Assembly: GCA_946886875.1 (NCBI GenBank)
Contig: CAMPJN010000218.1
Location: 1 to 6,564, forward strand
Direction of reading: 5' to 3'
Origin: an uncultured Pseudomonas sp.
Lineage (GTDB): Bacteria > Pseudomonadota > Gammaproteobacteria > Pseudomonadales > Pseudomonadaceae
Length of the DNA stretch: 6,564 bases
Position numbers and translations under genes: made by a program. Positions 5,687 to 6,564 of the stretch are shown piece after piece; the stretch's first letter is position 1; every line of letters begins with the position of its first letter. A model generated the notes under the pieces. The model was not told where the DNA came from. It worked only from the letters and a program-made list of their open reading frames with translations, and made no database searches.

Positions 5687-6564
5687 ATGCAATTAAAAGA
5701 CACCCAACTGTTCCGTCAGCAAGCCTATATCGACGGCGCCTGGCTCGACGCCGACAGCGGCCAGACGATCAAGGTCAATAACCCCGCAACCAACGAGATC
5801 ATCGGCACTGTGCCGAAAATGGGCGCCGCGGAGACCCGTCGCGCCATCGAGGCCGCCGACCGTGCACTGCCGGCCTGGCGTGCGCTGACCGCCAAGGAGC
5901 GCGCCGGCAAGCTGCGCCGTTGGTTCGAATTGCTGATGGAAAACCAGGACGACCTCGGCCGCTTGATGACCCTGGAGCAGGGCAAGCCGCTGGCCGAGGC
6001 CAAGGGCGAGATCGCTTACGCAGCCTCCTTTATCGAGTGGTTCGCCGAGGAAGCCAAGCGTGTTTATGGCGATGTGATTCCCGGTCATCAGCCGGACAAG
6101 CGGCTGATCGTGATCAAGCAGCCGATCGGCGTGACTGCCGCTATCACCCCGTGGAACTTCCCCGCGGCGATGATCACCCGTAAAGCCGGCCCGGCTCTGG
6201 CTGCCGGTTGCACCATGGTGATCAAGCCGGCTTCGCAGACCCCGTTCTCCGCTTTGGCTCTGGTCGAGCTGGCCCATCGTGCCGGCATCCCCAAAGGCGT
6301 GCTCAGCGTGGTTACCGGCAGCGCCGGCGATATCGGCAGCGAGCTGACCGGCAACCCGATAGTGCGCAAGCTGAGCTTCACCGGCTCGACCGAAATCGGT
6401 CGCCAGTTGATGGCCGAGTGCGCCAAGGACATCAAGAAGGTCTCCCTGGAGCTGGGCGGCAACGCGCCCTTTATCGTCTTCGACGATGCCGACCTGGATA
6501 AGGCGGTCGAAGGCGCGCTGATCTCCAAATACCGCAACAACGGCCAGACCTGCGTCTGCGCCAA
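5687..6564 (+). CDS. gabD: Succinate-semialdehyde dehydrogenase, NADP-type (3' end outside window)
   Basis: GabD oxidises succinate semialdehyde to succinate, the second step of 4-aminobutyrate breakdown after GabT. The visible 292 residues match E. coli GabD along their whole length by recall, starting with LFRQQAYIDGAWLDA (8-22). They include KMGAAET, MTLEQGKPLAEAKGEI and ITPWNFPAAMITRKAGPALA (153-172). The aldehyde dehydrogenase active site is complete: Asn157 in TPWNF, Lys180 in VIKPASQTP, Glu255 in LELGG and Cys289 in GQTCVC. The 34-residue gap between Glu255 and Cys289 equals that in E. coli. AAGGAG at 5675-5680, 6 bases before the ATG, fixes the start. Frame and codon bias run unbroken to the window edge, so about 190 residues lie outside. 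A gabT gene commonly follows in pseudomonads but is not visible here. Confidence 0.97.
   Translation, partial: MQLKDTQLFRQQAYIDGAWLDADSGQTIKVNNPATNEIIGTVPKMGAAETRRAIEAADRALPAWRALTAKERAGKLRRWFELLMENQDDLGRLMTLEQGKPLAEAKGEIAYAASFIEWFAEEAKRVYGDVIPGHQPDKRLIVIKQPIGVTAAITPWNFPAAMITRKAGPALAAGCTMVIKPASQTPFSALALVELAHRAGIPKGVLSVVTGSAGDIGSELTGNPIVRKLSFTGSTEIGRQLMAECAKDIKKVSLELGGNAPFIVFDDADLDKAVEGALISKYRNNGQTCVCA

Noticed and set aside
5479..5703. Minus-strand frame upstream of gabD
   Set aside because: It overlaps the gabD start, is Arg-rich without domains, and covers the leader dyad. It is likely noise.
5693..6277. Minus-strand frame of 194 codons at the right end
   Set aside because: It is a shadow opposite gabD, whose frame is unbroken and carries the active-site residues.

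Overview
The window reads as chromosomal DNA of a gammaproteobacterium, most likely Pseudomonas in the broad sense. The evidence is high GC, strong G/C-ending codon bias in the long genes, a GabD start nearly identical to the enterobacterial enzyme, a complete tRNA-Arg with encoded CCA, and a GGGACGAATTTATTCGCGA-type intergenic palindrome of the kind scattered through pseudomonad genomes. The genus is inferred from recall, not from a search.

Layout, left to right. (a) 1-150: a short hydrophobic reading frame on the + strand that may be the tail of a membrane-protein gene (weak). (b) 140-1564, minus: aspA, aspartate ammonia-lyase, complete. (c) 1565-1932: a gene-free stretch with a LysR-box-like dyad upstream of aspA and two stem-loops. 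(d) 1933-2730, minus: an exported stand-alone family-3 solute-binding protein. (e) 2906-3811, plus: a LysR-type regulator of the HypT/YjiE branch, divergent from the binding-protein gene. (f) 3960-5089, minus: a broken P4-type tyrosine integrase. It has one clear frameshift, its HxxR histidine is replaced, and its C-terminus with the catalytic tyrosine is lost. (g) 5095-5333, minus: integrase control region with three TGTATCCC-type repeats, a strong terminator, and tRNA-Arg(CCG) with a good promoter. (h) 5334-5686: leader region with a perfect 18-bp dyad. (i) 5687-6564, plus: gabD, succinate-semialdehyde dehydrogenase, running off the right edge.

How it fits together. The left half looks like an amino-acid use cluster: aspartase makes fumarate and ammonia, a periplasmic binding protein may capture a small nitrogenous solute, and a LysR regulator sits divergently. 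That regulation is inferred from position and from a T-N11-A dyad. The right half is a tRNA-anchored integration site. An integrase next to tRNA-Arg is the usual mark of a genomic island, but here almost nothing of the element remains: the integrase is decayed and hypT lies about 150 bp beyond its end. gabD, normally paired with gabT in 4-aminobutyrate use, starts beyond the tRNA. I found no CRISPR array, toxin-antitoxin pair, defence system or other clearly new system. The most informative oddities are the fossil integrase and its control region.
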